Positions 28,923-38,385 of a stretch of 64,000 bases of DNA are shown here, in pieces; the first letter of the stretch is position 1; every line of letters begins with the position of its first letter. A program made the position numbers and the translations under genes. The stretch is taken from NCBI GenBank assembly GCA_025362735.1, contig JANYFL010000065.1, positions 62,001 to 126,000 on the forward strand, in the 5' to 3' direction. The notes under the pieces were generated by a model. It was not told where the DNA came from. It saw only the letters and a program-made list of their open reading frames with translations, and made no database searches. The stretch comes from Betaproteobacteria bacterium. Lineage in GTDB: Bacteria; Pseudomonadota; Gammaproteobacteria; Burkholderiales; Burkholderiaceae_D.

Positions 28923-29348
28923 CTAGGCGTCTGTATCTTGAGGTGGGTTTTCTTTGAACCAATCCACGATACTTGGCATGTGCGGCTCGAACGCGCCGGG
29001 AACTGAAAAATTGAGGATGCCTGCACGCAGCTTGCTTCGATTTTCAAAGTCATGGATAACGCCACCCGGCACCAGAACAAATGAGCCCCTTGGCGCATCA
29101 GTCCACTCGTTACCGACAAACAAACTCATTGTGCCTTCGATGACATAAAAAAGATCATCCTCAGCGTGCGAGTGTGGGCCAGGGCCCTTGGTATGGGGAT
29201 CAAGCCACCACTCGGAAACAGAGTAACGAGATTCGGTTTCCAGTCCATCGGCTTTAAAGATGGCAGCAATACGCCCCATCGAATAAAGACGACCTTCACC
29301 CGGGCCTAGAACAACCGGTTTTCGCAGAGTGTCTTTTGTGTCGGTCAT
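28923..29348 (-). CDS. Cupin domain protein, coupled to HigA-like antitoxin gene
   Basis: 141 aa from the ATG at 29348. That ATG overlaps the antitoxin stop as ATGA, so translation is coupled; the longer upstream frame is only antisense-phase read-through of the antitoxin gene. Cupin motif 1 is GPGPHSHAEDDLFYVIEG, motif 2 is FVLVPGGVIHDFENRS. The opening (VVLGPGEGRLYSMG) resembles cupins of small-molecule binding or isomerase type. The function is unknown. Its place as third gene of a HigBA operon is unusual. Confidence 0.8.
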   Translation of the reverse strand: MTDTKDTLRKPVVLGPGEGRLYSMGRIAAIFKADGLETESRYSVSEWWLDPHTKGPGPHSHAEDDLFYVIEGTMSLFVGNEWTDAPRGSFVLVPGGVIHDFENRSKLRAGILNFSVPGAFEPHMPSIVDWFKENPPQDTDA

Positions 29349-29659
29349 TTGGCAGCGACCGCGAGTACAGCCTTGGGATTTGTACTGGCAATGGCCAGAA
29401 GCGTACGAGCTGCGCCGCTTGGCTGCTTGCGACCTTGCTCCCACCCTTGCAAGGTGCGTACGGAAACTCCCATAAGCGCCGCGAACTGAGATTGCGACAG
29501 GCCGGTTTTCTTGCGTGCTTCAATGACAGGTGATGAGACAACATGCAGTTGCCCGGCCTTCATTTCACGCACTGCCTGAAGCAGATCGGCGGCGAGGTCA
29601 CGCTCCGCCTCGTAAGCAGCAAGCTCTTTGTCTGTGAGGGGTTTACTCTTCGAGGGCAC
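29345..29659 (-). CDS. HigA/NadS-like helix-turn-helix antitoxin
   Basis: 104 aa. The XRE-type HTH is at about 54-75 (LSQSQFAALMGVSVRTLQGW) with EQGRKQPSGAARTLL after it, as in NadS/HigA antitoxins. The N-terminal 45 residues would wrap the toxin. It overlaps the toxin gene by 17 bp, in the toxin-first order of higBA. It very likely represses the operon by binding the palindrome at 29961-29983. Confidence 0.85.
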   Translation of the reverse strand: MPSKSKPLTDKELAAYEAERDLAADLLQAVREMKAGQLHVVSSPVIEARKKTGLSQSQFAALMGVSVRTLQGWEQGRKQPSGAARTLLAIASTNPKAVLAVAAK

Positions 29660-29954
29660 GGCGAATCTCCTTTAACTTTGCGCCTGTGATGTTGTCGGTT
29701 TTGGCCTTGGCATACAACGTCAGCAGAACAACTTTACCTTCAGAAGTGCGTGTGAAATAAATCACGCGCACGCCACCGGACTTGCCCGATCCAGCACGAG
29801 ACCAACGCACCTTGCGGATGCCACCGGACTCGGGCACAACGTCTCCGGCTGTTGAGTATTCTGCGATATAGGCAGCGAAAGCACCTCTTTCTTCTTCTGT
29901 CCAGTAGATCGGCCATTGCCGCTGGAAGAGAAGAGTTTCGACGACTGTAAGCAT
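29643..29954 (-). CDS. RelE/HigB-type toxin
   Basis: 103 aa. The RelE-fold pattern is clear: FQRQWPIYWTEEERGAFAAY, GGIRKVRWSRAGSGKSGGVRV, IYFTRTSEGKVVLLTLYAK and KLKEIRRALEE. Such toxins cleave mRNA on the ribosome. The basic residues in RKVRW and GKSGGVRV fit the RNA-cutting site. Its start lies 6 bp downstream of a perfect palindrome, and the antitoxin gene overlaps its 3' end. Confidence 0.87.
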   Translation of the reverse strand: MLTVVETLLFQRQWPIYWTEEERGAFAAYIAEYSTAGDVVPESGGIRKVRWSRAGSGKSGGVRVIYFTRTSEGKVVLLTLYAKAKTDNITGAKLKEIRRALEE

Positions 29955-29960
29955 GTCATA

Positions 29961-29983
29961 ACTATGCGCCTAAGGCGCATAGT
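29961..29983. promoter_or_regulatory. Operator palindrome of the HigBA-like operon
   Basis: Perfect 11-bp arms ACTATGCGCCT and AGGCGCATAGT around one central base, ending 6 bp before the toxin start codon. The position and symmetry fit binding of the HTH antitoxin dimer and autorepression. Confidence 0.7.
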
Positions 29984-30035
29984 CGTCAAGGGGGGTGTTA
30001 GGTTGCTGCTCTAAGGCCTGCAAGCGACTGGACAC

Positions 30036-31269
30036 TCAGTTTCCTGTAGTTCCATATTCAAGTTCGAGTCGACGCGCCGCAACTGCCGCACCGTCTCGAC
30101 GGACCTGTCCTGCCAGTGTGCGCGCCCGCTCCTGCACAGTCGGATCGAGCGCTTCTCGAAGTGACGCAGTCAGAGACTCCTCGGTCATGGTTATGTGCGG
30201 GGTCGTGGTACCCAGCCCGAGTTCGACGACACGGTTGGCCCAATAGAACTGGTCGCTGAACATCGGTGTAATGACTTGGGGGACGCCAGCGCGAGCGGCA
30301 GCGGCAGTCGTGCCTGCGCCGCCGTGGTGGACGAATGCTGCAACCCGTGGAAGCAGCAGGTCGTGGTTCACATCGCCCACGGCAATGCAGTCGGGCGCAT
30401 CGTCGATGAGTTCCAGATCCGCCCAACCTCTTGAGACGATGAGCCTGCGGCCCACAGCACGGGCAGTGCCGACCAAGCGACGACTCATCTCACCTGCGGC
30501 GGGCATGCTGCCGAAGCCGACAAGAATGGGTGGCTCTCCGCTATCGAGGAATGCTTCGACATGCTCAGGCAGGGGGCATGTCATCGGCGAGCACCCACGC
30601 ACCCGTCTGGAAGATTTTCCGACCGGGCGTAGTGGGCACCGGAGCGAGCACGGCATCGGCAGCAAGCCAGGTATGGTTCGTCAGGACATGGTCGAGCACA
30701 TCCTCAATCGGCGCCAGGCCAAGCCGGTCGCGATTGCGGTTGATGCGCTCCAAGGCGCGCTCGTTCCAGGCCTTGGCGGTGTTGCGCCACTGCTCCTCAA
30801 TGCTCGCGCGCGAGTTCGCGTCCGCAGCTTGACCCGGTGTCGGCGGCGGTGCAAGATCAGGTGTGGGCAGAGCGACCGGGGCGTAGGCCGCCGTCACGCA
30901 ACCAATACCCGCGTACTCGGCGATCGACGGCACTGCGTACTGGTGTGCGTTGGCGCTGACGATCACATCGCAGCCATCCACAGCCTTAGCTATGGTCTCG
31001 AACTGGTCGGTAATCAGGTCGGGCATTGATTCGCGCAGCCGACGCAGTTGCTCGGGAGAGAGCTGAGGTGGAGTGCCCGAGCTTTTGGCGGGCATACGCA
31101 TCTCGATTCCCATCGGTACCGCCTCAAGTCCGAGTCGCTTTGCCCAGTCGACGAAATTCGGCGATATGCAAAGTCGCACCGCATGCCCGAGTTTCCGCAG
31201 CTCAAGTGCCAAGGCAAGTGCAGGCTGCACATCTCCCCGTGTTCCGACAGCTGCCAACAGTGCGCGCAT
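30036..31269 (-). pseudogene. UDP-glycosyltransferase (GT1, MGT-like), split by a frameshift
   Basis: Two adjoining frames make one GT1 protein. The N-terminal part (31269 to about 30577) has ALLAAVGTRGDVQPALALAL and ends ...GAWVLADDM. The C-terminal part (about 30572 to 30036) resumes at LPEHVEAFLDSGEPPILVGF and carries the sugar-nucleotide site AFVHHGGAGTTAAAARAGV. The break lies in a run of five G (plus strand 30572-30576); four G would restore one frame of about 410 aa. Similar enzymes glycosylate sterols, macrolides or lipids. It is either a recent inactivation or a sequencing error in a homopolymer. No LPS gene is adjacent. Confidence 0.8.
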
Positions 31270-31335
31270 CGGCTTCTCCTTAATTCAGTTGAAAATTAAA
31301 GCGTGACGAACGGTGTACGCGTCAGACGAAGGCCT

Positions 31336-31788
31336 TCAATCTTGTGGCTCGCACTCGATTGTGGCTCTAATGGTGAGCGGTACTCCGTTTCTCAGTGAAG
31401 CGACTCCTATGACGGACCTGGCATGCAGACCGGCTGGTCCGAACACTTCCAAGAGAAGATCAGAAGCTCCGTCCAGAACTTTGGCGTGATCCTCAAACTC
31501 TGGTGTGGTGTTCAACGATCCGTGCACTTCAAGAACACGCACCACCTTATCAAGACTGCCCAGCGTATTGCGCACCGTTGCCAGCAGGTCCATGCAGGCT
31601 GAGCGTGCGAGCGCATAGCCTTCCTCTGCGGAGTACTCCTTACCGAGGCGTCCCCGGGGCTTGACGTCGTTCACTGGAAGAGGAGCTTTCCCGGACAAGA
31701 ACAAGAAGCTTCCGGAGTGAACCGCCGGAGCGTAATTACCTGCAGGGAGTTTAATGCCGAGTTGAAGTAGGCGCTGTTCTGGACTCAT
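31336..31788 (-). CDS. RidA/YjgF-family protein
   Basis: 150 aa. It has the RidA fold pattern: LPAGNYAPAVHSGSFLFLSG, GYALARSACMDLLATVRNTL, and VVRVLEVHGSLNTTPEFEDH. The C-terminal region has GLHARSVIGVASLRNGVPLT, where the Arg is the usual carboxylate-binding residue. RidA proteins remove reactive enamine/imine intermediates, but this longer YjgH-like subgroup is less well defined. It is monocistronic by position. Confidence 0.82.
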   Translation of the reverse strand: MSPEQRLLQLGIKLPAGNYAPAVHSGSFLFLSGKAPLPVNDVKPRGRLGKEYSAEEGYALARSACMDLLATVRNTLGSLDKVVRVLEVHGSLNTTPEFEDHAKVLDGASDLLLEVFGPAGLHARSVIGVASLRNGVPLTIRATIECEPQD

Positions 31789-31882
31789 GATGTAGGTCTC
31801 CTTGGCCTAATTTTTTAGTAGAGAAAGTGAGACTGGCCCCATTAATTTTGTTGGGCCTCAGTGCAATACGCCCCAGCGCTGA

Positions 31883-32485
31883 TTATGTAGTTTTTGAGGC
31901 CTGACGATTTTGCTTAAGTAGTGCTGCGCTTGAAGGAATTTCGTAAAACTCGTGAATCAAGAGACGCGCGAACTCAAGAACTTGATGCGCGGATTCCCTA
32001 TTCGCGTTCACCAATTGATCATCGTCGGGATGTGCCCCTAAGTTCCCGTATTGTCGAATCTCATTGGCTAATGGATGGAACGCTTTGCACAGCACTGAGT
32101 CTTTCACTGCTGCGTCAATCGCATCGACCAGTTTGTGCTGTGTGCATCCTTGATCTGTAAGGCAACGCTGGAGGACTCGCCTACTCATGACTAGTGAAGC
32201 TTTGAAGCATCCCGCTCCTAGACACAGACCAGCTTCTCGAAAGTCATCGCGTATTGGCTGGGGTACCGTAGCCTTGGGGTCAAGCTGATATTGAGTAAAT
32301 GGGAAAATCTGTCGGACTTGGCCGATGTTTGACGCTTCAACAAGAATCAATCTTTGGCATTCCGGGTTCTGGCAACGCTCGAGGTGCCAAAGGATGCCAC
32401 CATCGCGGCTGCACAGTACCTCCACGAACCGAGCAGTCGTTTGTACTGATCTTACGCCGCAGTGCGGGCATTGGTCGAGAATCAT
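31883..32485 (-). CDS. DUF4145 protein with N-terminal zinc ribbon
   Basis: 200 aa. A zinc-ribbon pair is visible at the N-terminus (CPHCGVRS and CQNPECQRL). The DUF4145 helical domain follows, with AGLCLGAGCFKASLVMSRRV, HKLVDAIDAA and IRQYGNLGAHPDDD. DUF4145 proteins often occur with restriction or phage-defence genes. Here the neighbours are RidA and TolC, so no role is assigned. The start lies 11 bp downstream of the TolC-type gene's minus-strand stop, in reverse order: this gene is transcribed first and tolC follows. Confidence 0.75.
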   Translation of the reverse strand: MILDQCPHCGVRSVQTTARFVEVLCSRDGGILWHLERCQNPECQRLILVEASNIGQVRQIFPFTQYQLDPKATVPQPIRDDFREAGLCLGAGCFKASLVMSRRVLQRCLTDQGCTQHKLVDAIDAAVKDSVLCKAFHPLANEIRQYGNLGAHPDDDQLVNANRESAHQVLEFARLLIHEFYEIPSSAALLKQNRQASKTT

Positions 32486-32496
32486 GGCGTGGATCC

Positions 32497-33834
32497 TTAA
32501 CGCTGCAACAACGCATTCACTGCCTGCAAATCTTCTTCTTTCAACGTTCCTGCTGCGGACTTGAGTTTCAGACCATTCACAATCGTGTCGTAACGGGCTT
32601 GAGCCAAATTCTTCAGGGTCGAATACAACTGCTGTTCGGCATTGAGCACGTCGATGTTGATGCGCACACCCACTTGATAGCCGAGTTTGTTTGAATCCAG
32701 CGCGCTGCGGCTGGAGACCTCGGCGGCTTCGTAGGCTTTGACTTGAGCGAGGCCGCTGGTGACGCCGAAGTAGGCCTGACGCGCGCTTTGTGCGGCGGTG
32801 CGTTTGGTGAATTCGAGATCGCTTTCGGCTTTGTCACGCAAGGCAATCGCTTCGCGGACTTTGCTGGAGGTGAAGCCACCGGAATAGATCGGGACGCTGA
32901 GTTGCACGCCGACGTTGGTGGAGGTGGTGGAGTCAGTCAGGGTGTTCGGCGCGAAGCCTTTATTGAGATTGCGGCTGGCCACCAGATCGAGCGTGGGGTA
33001 GTGGCCCGCACGATTGACTTCGACTTGACGCTTGGCAATTTCATACGAGGCCTGGAACTGCGCCACGCTGTAGTTCTGGGTCTCCGCGCTGGCGACCCAG
33101 GGTTCCATCTGAGTGGGCTCGGGACCATTCAGCGCCACACCGGGTTTCAACGGTGCCAATGCACCGGGTGTTTTGCCAATAATTTGTTCGAGAGCGGCGC
33201 GGGCAATGTCGAGATTACTACGTGCCTGAATCTCCTGCGCCACAGCGAGGTCATAGCCGGCCTGCGCTTCGTTGGTGTCCGTGATGGTCGAGGTGCCGAC
33301 TTGGAAGTTGCGCTTGGCTGACGCCAGTTGTTCTGAAATGGCAGCCTTGTTGGCCACGATGTAATTGATGTTGTCTTCGGCGGCCAATACATTGAAGTAG
33401 GCCTGCGCCACACGCGTGATCAGGTCGAGCTGGGCCTGGGCATACTGCGCCTCAGACAAAGCCACGGATAGCTTGCCTTGTTGGTATTGCTGGAAATTGG
33501 ACCAGCGAAACAGCGGTTGCGACAGCGTGAGATTGAGTACCTTGCTGGTGTAGTGGCTGTTAATGGTGCCCAAGGGCGGCAGTTGCGTAATTTCGGAATT
33601 AACTTTGGTGGCGGTTCCGAGCAAGTTGACTTGGGGCAACAGTCCTGAAAGCCCTTGCGAGGATTTCTCCTGTCCTGCAAGCAAGCTGGCGCGAGCCGAT
33701 GCGAATTGCGCATCATTGCTGGCGGCTTCACGATAGATTTCGATCAGGTCGGAGACTGCCCAAGCGGATTGGGTCATCAATCCAGTTCCGAGCAGCAGCC
33801 CGGCAATGAGATTGGAGAGAATGTTTTTGCGCAT
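32497..33834 (-). CDS. TolC-family outer-membrane efflux protein
   Basis: 445 aa from the ATG at 33834, where a signal peptide begins (NILSNLIAGLLLGTGLMTQS, cleavage after AWA); the longer upstream frame is non-conserved. The two OEP repeats are seen (about 28-215 and 240-430), with coiled coil and LSQPLFRWSNFQQY and LSVPIYSGGFTSSKVREA as the paired strand-turn motifs. It forms the trimeric outer-membrane channel for type I secretion or RND efflux. It is co-oriented with the RND operon 1.3 kb upstream, which lacks its own outer-membrane gene, so it is the likely partner. Confidence 0.9.
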   Translation of the reverse strand: MRKNILSNLIAGLLLGTGLMTQSAWAVSDLIEIYREAASNDAQFASARASLLAGQEKSSQGLSGLLPQVNLLGTATKVNSEITQLPPLGTINSHYTSKVLNLTLSQPLFRWSNFQQYQQGKLSVALSEAQYAQAQLDLITRVAQAYFNVLAAEDNINYIVANKAAISEQLASAKRNFQVGTSTITDTNEAQAGYDLAVAQEIQARSNLDIARAALEQIIGKTPGALAPLKPGVALNGPEPTQMEPWVASAETQNYSVAQFQASYEIAKRQVEVNRAGHYPTLDLVASRNLNKGFAPNTLTDSTTSTNVGVQLSVPIYSGGFTSSKVREAIALRDKAESDLEFTKRTAAQSARQAYFGVTSGLAQVKAYEAAEVSSRSALDSNKLGYQVGVRINIDVLNAEQQLYSTLKNLAQARYDTIVNGLKLKSAAGTLKEEDLQAVNALLQR

Positions 33835-33944
33835 GGAACGGCGTGCTCCGGGAAAGATGGGTCGGGAAAGATTGTGTGTGAGATGAAATCTATTGACGGT
33901 TCCACTCATGATGAATGAGAGGTCGTGAATCTTCTTTAAAAATG

Positions 33945-34033
33945 CCCCTCACCCTAACCCTCTCCCCGTGATCGGGGAGAGGGAACAAAGAAACTCCCTC
34001 GCCCACATCAGTGGGAGAGGGTTGGGGTGAGGG
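33945..34033. repeat. Dispersed palindromic repeat, family A copy 2
   Basis: Outer arms CCCCTCACCCTAACCCTCTC and GAGAGGGTTGGGGTGAGGG surround an inner hairpin CTCCCCGTGATCGGGGAG and an inner CCCACATCAGTGGG. It fills most of the 218 bp between the rhodanese gene and the TolC-type gene. It could form a strong structure in the mRNA. Confidence 0.75.
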
Positions 34034-34052
34034 AAGAGTTTTGGCATGTAAA

Positions 34053-34379
34053 TCAATAAGCCGGAAACGTTGGATCAACCTGGCGTGTCCAGGCATCCAT
34101 CCCGCCGCTCAAGTTATAAATTTCACCGCCTTGCTGCTTGTCCAGAAACAGGGCGACCTGCATGCTGCGCGCACCGTGATGACAGATGCAGACGATGGGT
34201 TGTTCACTATCCACTTCTTGCTGACGGGCTGGAATGTCGCGCATCGGAATATGTTGCACGCCGTCGAGACGGCACTTGTCGAGTTCCCAAGCTTCGCGCA
34301 CGTCCAGCAGGGTTGGCTTTGGTCGTGACGGATCGTCCAGCCAGGCTTTGAGTTCGGGCGCGGAGAGGGGTTTGATCAT
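34053..34379 (-). CDS. Rhodanese-domain protein (GlpE-like)
   Basis: 108 aa from the ATG at 34379. Single rhodanese domain: TLLDVREAWELDKCRLDGV, HIPMRDIPAR and the active-site loop VCICHHGARSMQVA. The catalytic Cys is in CICHHGARS. It would transfer sulfane sulfur to a nucleophilic acceptor in the cytoplasm. The gene begins 2 bp after pcm ends, so both are in one transcript. Confidence 0.9.
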   Translation of the reverse strand: MIKPLSAPELKAWLDDPSRPKPTLLDVREAWELDKCRLDGVQHIPMRDIPARQQEVDSEQPIVCICHHGARSMQVALFLDKQQGGEIYNLSGGMDAWTRQVDPTFPAY

Positions 34380-34381
34380 GC

Positions 34382-35062
34382 TCAGAATTTGAAGCGCGGA
34401 GGATGCGGCGCATTGCTTAAAGGTTTGACGCAGGTCTCGAACAGCTTCACGGTTTCCCATGCAGTTGCGGAAACACGTGTGATGATTTGTGCGGTCATTA
34501 CGGGGGCATCACCAACAATCGCAGCGAGGCGGCCACCGATCTTGAGTTGCTTCAACAGGTTCTCAGCCAGCATCGGAACCGAACCCGAGATCACGATCAC
34601 ATCGACTTCGCCAGCAGCACTCCAGCCTGAAGCGCCATCGCCCAATTTGACCTTGACGTTGCGGATGCCCGCTTTGGTCAGATTGCTTTCAGCCAGTGCT
34701 TTCAGTTGCGTCTGGATTTCAACCGTCGTGACACGCTGCGCCTTATGCGCGAGCAAGGCGGCCATATAACCCGAACCGGTGCCAATTTCAAGCGCCGATT
34801 CCTGTCTTTGCACATTAAGTTCCTGTAGCAGGCGTGCTTCAACCTTGGGGGCCAACATCCGTTCTTCACCATCTGCGCCGCTGTCCTTGCCGTCAATCAG
34901 CAGAGGGATCTCCATATCGACGAAAGCGAGGGCGCGATAGGCGGCAGGCACAAACTCCTCGCGCTTGACCACGGAGAGCAAATCCAGAACGCTTTGATCC
35001 AATACCTCCCAGGTGCGGATCTGTTGTTCGATCATGTTGAAGCGGGCTTGTTCGATATTCAT
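34382..35062 (-). CDS. pcm: Protein-L-isoaspartate O-methyltransferase family
   Basis: 226 aa. SAM-dependent enzyme: motif I is ALEIGTGSGYMAALLA, followed by VTTVEIQTQLKALAESNL. The N-terminal MIEQQIRTWEVLDQ and VKREEFVPAAYRALAFVD regions match the Pcm/PIMT family, which repairs isoaspartyl residues. The distal half is weaker, so it could be a Pcm-like paralogue. It is followed by the rhodanese gene at 2 bp; this pair lies between the RND and tolC genes. Confidence 0.87.
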   Translation of the reverse strand: MNIEQARFNMIEQQIRTWEVLDQSVLDLLSVVKREEFVPAAYRALAFVDMEIPLLIDGKDSGADGEERMLAPKVEARLLQELNVQRQESALEIGTGSGYMAALLAHKAQRVTTVEIQTQLKALAESNLTKAGIRNVKVKLGDGASGWSAAGEVDVIVISGSVPMLAENLLKQLKIGGRLAAIVGDAPVMTAQIITRVSATAWETVKLFETCVKPLSNAPHPPRFKF

Positions 35063-35173
35063 TATTTTGGCTCCGGGCTTGGCGAGGGGATCAGCATCAG
35101 ACTTTATGGTTCAGCCTTTTATTGGCGTAAATCTGGGTGTCAAATCTGTACAACCTGCAAATTCTAACAAAGC

Positions 35174-38100
35174 CTAAACCGTATTCGTTATCTCTTGTGA
35201 CGGATTGTGGCTTTTGTTTTTGTTACCACGCGTTTTGACCCAGACGGCGAAGTCATCCAGATAGGTGTACATCACCGGAACGACGACCAGTGTCAGTAGC
35301 GAGGAAGTGATTACGCCGCCGATGATGGACTGCCCCAGGGGGGCGCGTTGTTCCGATCCTTCGGTCAGCGCCAGAGCCAGCGGCAGCATGCCGAAAATCA
35401 TCGCCAGAGTGGTCATCAGAATCGGACGCAGGCGCACGCGGGCAGCGGCCAGCAGGGCGTCGGCACGTTCCAGCGGCTGGCCATGTTCCCCGTCGTGATC
35501 ACCCCGCCGTGCCTGATTGGCGAAGTCGATCAGCAGAATCGCGTTCTTGGTCACCAGTCCCATCAGCATGATGATGCCGATCATCGTGAACAGATTGATC
35601 GTGCTGCCAAACAACAGCAAGGCCAGCAAAACGCCAATCAATGTCAGCGGCAGGGCGGTCATGATGGCGATGGGCTGCAGGAAGCTGTGGAACTGCGAGG
35701 CGAGGATCATGTAAATGAAAATCACCGCGAGCATCAGGGCAGAGATGGCATAGCCAAATGATTCTTTCAGGCTCTTGGTGGAGCCGCCCATTTTGTAGCG
35801 ATATCCCGGCGGGTAATCCAACGTCTTGAGCACTTTTTCCATATCGGCGCTGACGTTGCCCGCTGCGCGGCCATAGACGTTGGCATCAAGTGAAACCTCG
35901 CGCGCCAGATCGCTACGGTTGATCTGACTCGCGCCGGTCGAAGGCGTGATGGTCGCGACCTGACGCAGCGGCACCATTTTCGGTGAGCCATCCGGATTGA
36001 GTTGCGTGCTGGCCAGCATCAGACGATTCAGGTCATCGAAACTGTTACGTGCATCAGGGGTAAGACGCACGGTGACGCTGTAATTCTCGTCATCCGGTCC
36101 GCGCCAGGTCGAAGCATCTTCTCCGGCCAACAAGGGACGCAAGGCGTTGCCGATCTGCGCGACGCCAATACCCAGATCCGACGCGAGTTCGCGGTTGATC
36201 TGGATGGCAACGGTGGGCTTCGGCTCCTTGAGGCTGGAGTCGAGGTCAACCAGCCCAGGAATTTTGCGCAGCTTTTCCTGCGCATCCAGTGACAGTCGTT
36301 CCAGTTCTTTCAGGTTGGTTCCTTGCAGGCTGACCTGCAAAGTTTTTCCACCGGGTCCGCCGTTGGCAGGCGGAGAGACCTGCGTGACCGTCACGCCCGC
36401 GATGCGCGACAGGCGGGCCCGAATCGGTTGGGTCAGTTGATCCTGCGAACGTTTGCGGTCTTTTCGTTCCGTGAGCCGTACGTAAATCGTTGCGTAATTT
36501 TTGCCCTGCACGGCGCCTGTGTTGATGGTGGTGTAGGTGTATTTCACTTCCGGAAATTCATGCAGGGCGGCGTTGACTTGCTGGGCTTTGGCTTCGGTGA
36601 GTTCCAGTGATGAGCCCACCGGCGTATTGAAGCTGATCGACGTTTCGGAATAATCCCCTGCAGGGACAAACTCGCTTCCAACCAGTGGCGCGAGCATCAG
36701 GCTGCCGATAAAGACAGCCAGTGCTAATAGAAGGGTCCGGCCACGATGTTTGAGGGCCCAGCCGAGTATGTCCTGATACCAGTGACTTAGACCCTGCACG
36801 CGGCGATCAAAAAAAGCGAGGAAACGACCGAGCCAGGTGCGTGGCTGATAACCCGGTTCGCGATGCGCATCAGGGTCGGGCCAGACCGATGACAGCATCG
36901 GGTCCAGCGTGAAACTGACGAACATCGAGATCAATACCGCTGCGACCACCGTGATGCCGAACTGGTGAAAAAAACGCCCGATGATGCCGCCCATGAATCC
37001 GACCGGCATGAACACCGCCACGATGGAAAAAGTGGTCGCGAGCACAGCCAGACCAATTTCCTTGGTGCCATCCAGCGCGGCTTGTCGGTGATTTTTGTAC
37101 ACGCCTTTTATCTTCATGCCGGCGTGACGTACGATGTTTTCGCGCACGACAATCGCATCATCGATCAGCAGTCCCACACACAGCGACAGCGCCATCAAGG
37201 TCAGACTATTGATGGTGAAATTCGAAATGTACATAAACAGAAACGTCCCGATCAACGCAATCGGCAAGGTCAGCCCGGTAATGACGGTGCTGCGCCAACT
37301 GTTGAGGAACAGGAACACAATCAGAATGGTGAGTGCTGCACCTTCAATGATGCTTTCCTTGACGCCTGCCACGCTGTTGCGAATGGCAATCGAGGAATCA
37401 CGTACCGTCTGGACTTGTACGCCTCGTGGCATTGAAGGTTTCAGCGTCGCAAGGGCTTCACTGAGGCCATCGACGACCTGAATCGTGTTTTCGCCCTGCG
37501 CTTTCAACACTTGCAGTGCAAGCGTCGGCTGATCGTTGAACAGCGCCAGATTGTCACGTTCCTCCTGGCCATCGATGACGGTCGCAACTTGTTCCAGCGT
37601 CACCGGTTGCAAGGCCGTGCCACTGCCACGGCGTGCGACGATGATGCGCCTGAAGTCTTCAGGATTCTTGATGCGGCCTTCGACCTGTACGATTTTTTCG
37701 TTTTCGAGTGAACGGATTGCGCCGGTTGGCAACTCCTGATTTTCATTCCGAATGGCATTGAGCACTTGATCAACACTGACCGACAGTGCTTCCATCTGAT
37801 CCGGTTTCAGATAGATCTGCACTTCGCGCTTGACGCCGCCGACAATCGTGACCGAACCGACGCCGCGCACATTTTCCAGTCGCTTCTTGATGACCTGATC
37901 GGCATAGGTCGTCAGGTCGCGCAACGACATGGCGTTATTTCCAGGGGCGCTGACCGAATAAGAAATGATCGGCGTATCAGCCGGGTCGTAACGCGTCACG
38001 CGCGGCTCGTCGATTTCCTTGCGGAAGGTGCTGCGCACAGCCGCCACTTTTTCACGCACGTCTTGTGCGGCCAATGCCGCATTGACAGCGAGATTGAACT

Positions 38101-38380
38101 GAATGATGACAACCGACACGCCTTCATACGAGCGCGAGGTCAGGGTGTCGATGCCGTTGACTGAATTGACGGCCTCTTCAATGGGGCGCGTGACGTCCGA
38201 TTCGACGTTTTCCGGCGAAGCGCCGGGATAGGTCGTCTGCACCACCACCACCGGAAAACTCACATCCGGCAGAGCTTCGATGGCCATGCGCTGATAGGAG
38301 AACAGGCCCAGCACCAGCAAGGCCAGCATCATCATGGTGGCCAGCACAGGGTTCTGAATACTGATGCGAGTGAACCACAT
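35174..38380 (-). CDS. RND efflux permease (HAE1 family)
   Basis: 1068 aa inner-membrane antiporter with 12 helices and two large periplasmic loops. It starts [20 protein letters not shown]. The proton-relay aspartates are in [15 protein letters not shown] (about 405-406), and [15 protein letters not shown] precedes helix 4. The second half has [19 protein letters not shown]. It belongs to a subgroup closer to MdtB/MexF-like pumps than AcrB. The adaptor gene is 5 bp upstream, so a tripartite pump is expected with the TolC-type protein. Substrates are unknown. Confidence 0.93.
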   Translation of the reverse strand: MWFTRISIQNPVLATMMMLALLVLGLFSYQRMAIEALPDVSFPVVVVQTTYPGASPENVESDVTRPIEEAVNSVNGIDTLTSRSYEGVSVVIIQFNLAVNAALAAQDVREKVAAVRSTFRKEIDEPRVTRYDPADTPIISYSVSAPGNNAMSLRDLTTYADQVIKKRLENVRGVGSVTIVGGVKREVQIYLKPDQMEALSVSVDQVLNAIRNENQELPTGAIRSLENEKIVQVEGRIKNPEDFRRIIVARRGSGTALQPVTLEQVATVIDGQEERDNLALFNDQPTLALQVLKAQGENTIQVVDGLSEALATLKPSMPRGVQVQTVRDSSIAIRNSVAGVKESIIEGAALTILIVFLFLNSWRSTVITGLTLPIALIGTFLFMYISNFTINSLTLMALSLCVGLLIDDAIVVRENIVRHAGMKIKGVYKNHRQAALDGTKEIGLAVLATTFSIVAVFMPVGFMGGIIGRFFHQFGITVVAAVLISMFVSFTLDPMLSSVWPDPDAHREPGYQPRTWLGRFLAFFDRRVQGLSHWYQDILGWALKHRGRTLLLALAVFIGSLMLAPLVGSEFVPAGDYSETSISFNTPVGSSLELTEAKAQQVNAALHEFPEVKYTYTTINTGAVQGKNYATIYVRLTERKDRKRSQDQLTQPIRARLSRIAGVTVTQVSPPANGGPGGKTLQVSLQGTNLKELERLSLDAQEKLRKIPGLVDLDSSLKEPKPTVAIQINRELASDLGIGVAQIGNALRPLLAGEDASTWRGPDDENYSVTVRLTPDARNSFDDLNRLMLASTQLNPDGSPKMVPLRQVATITPSTGASQINRSDLAREVSLDANVYGRAAGNVSADMEKVLKTLDYPPGYRYKMGGSTKSLKESFGYAISALMLAVIFIYMILASQFHSFLQPIAIMTALPLTLIGVLLALLLFGSTINLFTMIGIIMLMGLVTKNAILLIDFANQARRGDHDGEHGQPLERADALLAAARVRLRPILMTTLAMIFGMLPLALALTEGSEQRAPLGQSIIGGVITSSLLTLVVVPVMYTYLDDFAVWVKTRGNKNKSHNPSQEITNTV

Positions 38381-38385
38381 GGCGC

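Noticed and set aside
28320-32490. Integron cassette array
   Set aside because: Genes are small and co-directional, but I found no attC-like GTTRRRY/RYYYAAC pairs or integrase.
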